A stretch of 11,656 bases of DNA from Larix sibirica (taxonomy: Eukaryota; Streptophyta; Pinopsida; Pinales; Pinaceae), in contig NWUY0300024909.1 in NCBI GenBank assembly GCA_004151065.3, positions 32,939 to 44,594 of the forward strand, written 5' to 3'. Shown here piece by piece: positions 8,361 through 11,656 of this stretch. Under the pieces are notes generated by a model. It worked only from the letters and a program-made list of their open reading frames with translations. It was not told the origin of the DNA and made no database searches. Within the stretch, counting starts at the first letter, position 1. Each line of letters begins with the position of its first letter. Both the position numbers and the translations under genes were made by a program.

Positions 8361-8561
8361 AGAGGTAGATCTAGTGCTAACAATAAGTATAAGGTGTGCC
8401 ATGATCGACATCAACTTCCACACAAGTTCCAAGTGGGAGATAAGGTATGGTTGCATTTATAGAAAGAGCACCTCACAGGACCCCATCAAAAACTATGACC
8501 AGTCCAATATGGTCCTTACACCAACACCAAGTTTGTGGGTGAGAATGCTTTTGAGTTAAGT
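8361..8561 (+). pseudogene. Ty3/gypsy retrotransposon relic: integrase C-terminal GPY/F module
   Basis: This is one frame of about 67 codons with TAG at 8460 and TGA at 8496. It reads NNKYKVCHDRHQLPHKFQVG then DKVWLHL, and after the first stop KEHLTGPHQKL. After the second stop comes PVQYGPYTNTKFVGENAFEL. This is the typical end of a plant Ty3/gypsy integrase: the K-F-x-V-G-D-x-V-W-L strand followed by a GPY/F module (LTGPHQKL, GPY, AFEL), which helps dock the integration complex. The polyprotein would also have encoded protease, RT, RNase H and the integrase core, none of which I recognise nearby. The relic stops at an undetermined base (8562) and the usual next segment is absent. The two stops are explained most simply as CAG to TAG and CGA to TGA changes. 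A shifted frame (8374-8559) is open but is only its shadow. Confidence 0.82.
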
Positions 8562-8701
8562 NCGAGAATAAAAGGTGAAAACTCATTGAAACACAAAAAA
8601 AATATCACATTCATTATTCACAATCTCATGAGCTAAACACACCAGAGAAATGGGAATGGGAAGACACATGAACCTGAGAAAATGAATATTGGTGATGGAG
8701 G

Positions 8702-8870
8702 ACATATTTGGGAGAACCAAACTGGTCCTGAATCCAAGTGATTCAGTACATATTTGGGAGAACCAAAATGGTCTTGAATCCAAGTGATTCAGTACATATT
8801 TGGGAGAACCAAATTGGTCCAAATTAAGAGGGAAGATTTGGCAGAACCAAACTGGCCCACAGTAAGAGGA
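8702..8870 (+). repeat. 46-bp tandem repeat array, three copies plus a degenerate fourth
   Basis: Copies start at 8702, 8748 and 8794 (acatatttgggagaaccaaa, then tggtc); a diverged copy with atttggcagaaccaaactgg follows near 8832. The first two full units carry two dyads: ACCA-NNN-TGGT and TGAATC-caagt-GATTCA. The third keeps only the first dyad. The 46-bp period is not a multiple of three, so the minus-strand open frame of 118 codons across it (8583-8939) shifts frame at each copy and does not encode a protein repeat. Confidence 0.9.
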
Positions 8871-8940
8871 ATCATACAGCTGGGTATGAGCTTGGCCAAT
8901 TAATTGTGTGCAGGTGGGAGAACTACCCCAAGCTAGCATG

Positions 8941-10696
8941 AGTACTGCATTTACCTGAATAGGCTGTGATACATTGATTCTCTTAACGGATAAGGCTTAA
9001 AAGGCCCTAGAGCAACCTATAGCTCAGGAAATACTGAGTTGGATGTTGGGTTGTCTGCTACCGCTGTCACATCCTAAATAAATTGGTTAAACAAGCTAAT
9101 GGTGATTTAAAAACTATACTCTAACCTAGCAGACTATGAACTCAGCTCGGGGGTGATCTGAAAAAAAGGAGTACTTGCTAGTCAAAGGCTGGGAGGTTTT
9201 TGCTTGGTTCCACTGGTCCTCTGAACTCAGATAAGTTATCTGCTGAACCTATATGTTTATGTTATGGACAATATTGGAATGTGTTTTTATTTATTCTTGG
9301 AAGTACTGCTAAATGATCTATTATTTCAGATATGTTAATATGTATTTTGTATATTGATTTTCTGAGCATAGATCTTCCATGAAATCCATAGATCTCTATC
9401 ATCTATTTCAGTTTCATAATCTGAGTGAAATACCTTAAGTATTCATGGTTAAGTTGTTGTATTAATAAGTAAAATCTTATGCAGATATGTGAACATAAAT
9501 ATTGTTGAATCAGGGTTGTAAGCCTGAGAGATGCATCCTAGAATGGTGGTACTGCAAATACTAACCTATGTTTTATACATGCATCTTTATACAGAGTAGA
9601 TTCATTTCTAGGTGAATGAAAAAACTATGGTTACATATATTTTATCATGTATTTTAGACAGACATGTAAACCTAAGGGTTTACATGTCAAGCCTTAAGAT
9701 ATTTACCAATCTTTTCTTCTATTGTTGTAGATCAGAATGCACAGGACAGCGTCTGAAATGTTCTTAATGAAGTGTTCATTCTGAATCTACCCATACATTC
9801 AATTAAAAGATATATATTACTTGCATTCTAGTTTGGACAAGATGATCGATTTCTAGACTAACATGTATGAGTACATAGAATACATGTATTAAATGGAAGG
9901 AATGCATTTTTGTTATTAATTATAGCAAGAGTCTATTCGTGGTCCATAGTTTGGAGCCCACTTGAATGACAGAGTTCGCATCAATGTTACCAAGCGCAAT
10001 AGTATTTAGACCTAGGTTTCCTAAGGTTATGTTTAAACTTGCTATTAAATTCCTGTGATGCATGCTATGCTTGAATGGCTTGTATTTTGGTTAGTAGGGT
10101 ATCTCTTATTAATGCGAATCATTTAAATGGTTATGCTCTCATTACGAGCTAAGTGAAGGGCACAAGATTCGCTATAAGAATCGAATCGTGGTCCTTGGAT
10201 GGAAGGCCACATATCATAATGCATTACAAAGCTAAATGTTATTCGTAAAAAAAAGGATATGCATCGATGGCTTATCCACTTATTAAATTGAATGCGGAAA
10301 CATACTTTTCACTATGGCTAATAGCTTACGTTTTGCCATGATTTTATATAACATATGTGAAATAAAGTTCATGCTGCAACAAACATAAATGGAAGTGATT
10401 CGAGAACATGCATCTAGTTTAACACTACATACATTTATATATGCTCTTAAGAGCGGTAAACATAAAACATTGAATCATTGTAACATTTCGTATTACCCTA
10501 CGAATTCATGGACAACAGAAATTTAAATAGTAAATTAAATGTGAATTATATACATTGTGCCGAGCATGGCGAGACCATCATTTTAATACATGTTATTATA
10601 GTTATTAATGCCATTTATTGCCTATCCCTTTTATGGTTGTAAGTGTTTAGGATGTAGCATGTAAATAATTGTTGATATTGGAGTTGTCCTTATATG
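8941..10696. other. Spacer with no recognisable gene
   Basis: The DNA is AT-rich with short frames only. Some stretches resemble intron ends: a pyrimidine-rich run ending in tag at 9711-9730 is followed by a short open stretch beginning ATCAGAATG. I could not chain exons or find a domain. The 12-bp hairpin at 9661-9688 lies just before it. No tRNA, rRNA or LTR structure was found. Confidence 0.5.
9661..9688. repeat. 12-bp perfect hairpin with TAAG loop
   Basis: Arms gacatgtaaacc (9661-9672) and ggtttacatgtc (9677-9688) are exact reverse complements around the tetraloop TAAG. There is no T-tract directly after it. The stem is longer and more GC-balanced than expected by chance. The function is unknown. 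Confidence 0.8.
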
Positions 10697-10792
10697 GTAA
10701 CTTTTGTTGAAGAGTTACGCCAGCTGTAGCAACAGCTAGAGTTGGTGGTTTCCTCACTTTTGAAGTGATTAGAGTCTTTGTTCAAAAAAAAA
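10697..10792 (+). other. Possible retroposon 3' end: three stem-loops and an A9 tract
   Basis: Three short dyads occur in a row: GTAAC/GTTAC (10697-10701 with 10714-10718), AGCTGT-agca-ACAGCT (10722-10737) and TCACTT-ttg-AAGTGA (10754-10768). Then come tctttgttc and nine A residues at 10784-10792. Stem-loops followed by a short A tail are known from 3' ends of LINEs and their partner SINEs, where the RT recognises the RNA 3' end. No RT, A box or B box was found upstream, so this is a structural suggestion only. Confidence 0.3.
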
Positions 10793-10836
10793 TCGCATAG
10801 AAGAGAGGTGACAATATTTAACGAGACCTGAAATCG

Positions 10837-10953
10837 ATGGTAAATTCTTTATCCAAAGAGGCTCTTAATGCTGATGAAGGCTTCCTCATATGGGATGAAT
10901 GGATAGATGGTGATGTGACTATCAGAAGATTGGAATACTTTTTATTTCATTAG
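10837..10953 (+). other. Short coding-like open frame, 38 codons
   Basis: From the ATG at 10837 to TAG at 10951 the frame reads MVNSLSKEALNADEGFLIWD then EWIDGDVTIRRLEYFLFH. The frame is also open upstream to 10822 after a TAA at 10819. The acidic, balanced composition looks more protein-like than the surrounding AT-rich DNA, and it could be a terminal exon or an eroded gene end. No family is recognised, and it is short enough to be chance. Confidence 0.2.
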
Positions 10954-11656
10954 TTAGGTTCTTATATCAATTTTGAAAAGCTCTAACATTATTTTGTATT
11001 GTTTTGGACCTGTTAGATTTCTGCCACATATAGCTTTCTCATTTTTTTGTTACTCTTAGTTCATGGTTTTTTTATTGTATTGTGAGGGATCTCAAAAAAC
11101 ATTTAATAGCTTCAATTTATGTTTACATATCTAAAATTTGTTTGGAGATGTACTTTTTTATTCTTAATGAATAACAAAAATACAGGTTTTTTTCTATTTA
11201 CAAAAATCAAACAAGTAATTGTAAAAAATATAATAAATATAAAATAATTAAATTTAATTTGTTAATATGTAATTAATAAAATTAAATATATATTCATATA
11301 TGTTTATTCATGGGATACAATCTAAATGAGATATAATATTAGAAACTAATTGTTAACCACCTTGATATAATTTCATTAGTTTTAACAACCATGTTATAAA
11401 TTGAGATTAAGTGTTTGATCTTGAGTAAAAAAAATTGAAATGAAAAAAAAGGGAAGTAGATGAATTTATCATTAAATATCTAAAATAATTATGTATAACT
11501 TTATGCAATGCGTATACCATTAAAAATAGCTGATCACTATTATAATTAATAGAATTAAAAAATAAATGGAAAATAAAAACATGGTGAAAAGGTATAGAAT
11601 CATGATGTAATTTCATGAGTAGCTCCACTTTTTTATTTAACTCAACAATTTATTTA
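10954..11656. other. Very AT-rich spacer
   Basis: Long A and T runs dominate and I see no feature. A 73-codon minus-strand frame (11407-11628), rich in Phe, Asn, His and Ser, is what translated AT-rich DNA produces by chance and is not called. Confidence 0.65.

Noticed and set aside
8583-8939. 118-codon minus-strand frame with apparent repeated peptides
   Set aside because: It is produced by a 46-bp repeat whose length is not a multiple of three. Successive copies are read in different frames, so there is no conserved protein repeat.
11407-11628. 73-codon minus-strand frame
   Set aside because: It has low-complexity composition typical of translated AT-rich DNA, with no motif and no context.

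Overview
The window looks like gene-poor nuclear DNA from a seed plant. The transposon families and the AT-rich flanks packed with old tandem duplications suggest a large, slowly purged genome of the gymnosperm type. That placement is inference; no intact host gene confirms it. No open frame in the window looks like a complete, functional gene.

Region 1 (about 107-3711, +) is the most informative. It is a decayed non-LTR (LINE-type) retrotransposon that is more GC-rich than its surroundings. It holds, in order, the end of the reverse transcriptase with its connection region, a zf-RVT CCHC zinc knuckle, a plant-type RNase H domain with all four catalytic acidic residues still visible, a second long reading frame (2447-3388) with a 15-residue duplication and a strongly helical C-terminal half, a T-rich 3' UTR and an A8 tail. 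Ten stop codons and at least one frameshift separate the pieces, so it is dead. The extra frame downstream of RNase H is the feature most worth following up.

Region 2 (3712-5714) is AT-rich spacer with three local duplications (about 3730-3983, 4137-4246 and 4618-4745) and no gene. Region 3 (5715-7200) contains coding-like frames on both strands that I cannot assign to a family: 5722-6012 on plus and about 6319-6759 on minus. Region 4 (7201-8360) holds a 51-bp duplication and a 17-bp perfect inverted repeat. Region 5 (8361-8561) is a short relic of a Ty3/gypsy integrase C-terminus (GPY/F module). It is followed by a 46-bp repeat array (8702-8870).

Region 6 (8941-11656) is AT-rich and largely featureless. 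Exceptions are a 12-bp perfect hairpin at 9661-9688, a run of three small stem-loops ending in A9 (10697-10792) that resembles a retroposon 3' end, and a short coding-like frame at 10837-10953. Ambiguous bases occur at 5705-5706 and 8562. I see no tRNA, rRNA, CRISPR array or intact gene, and no evidence of a working multi-gene system.
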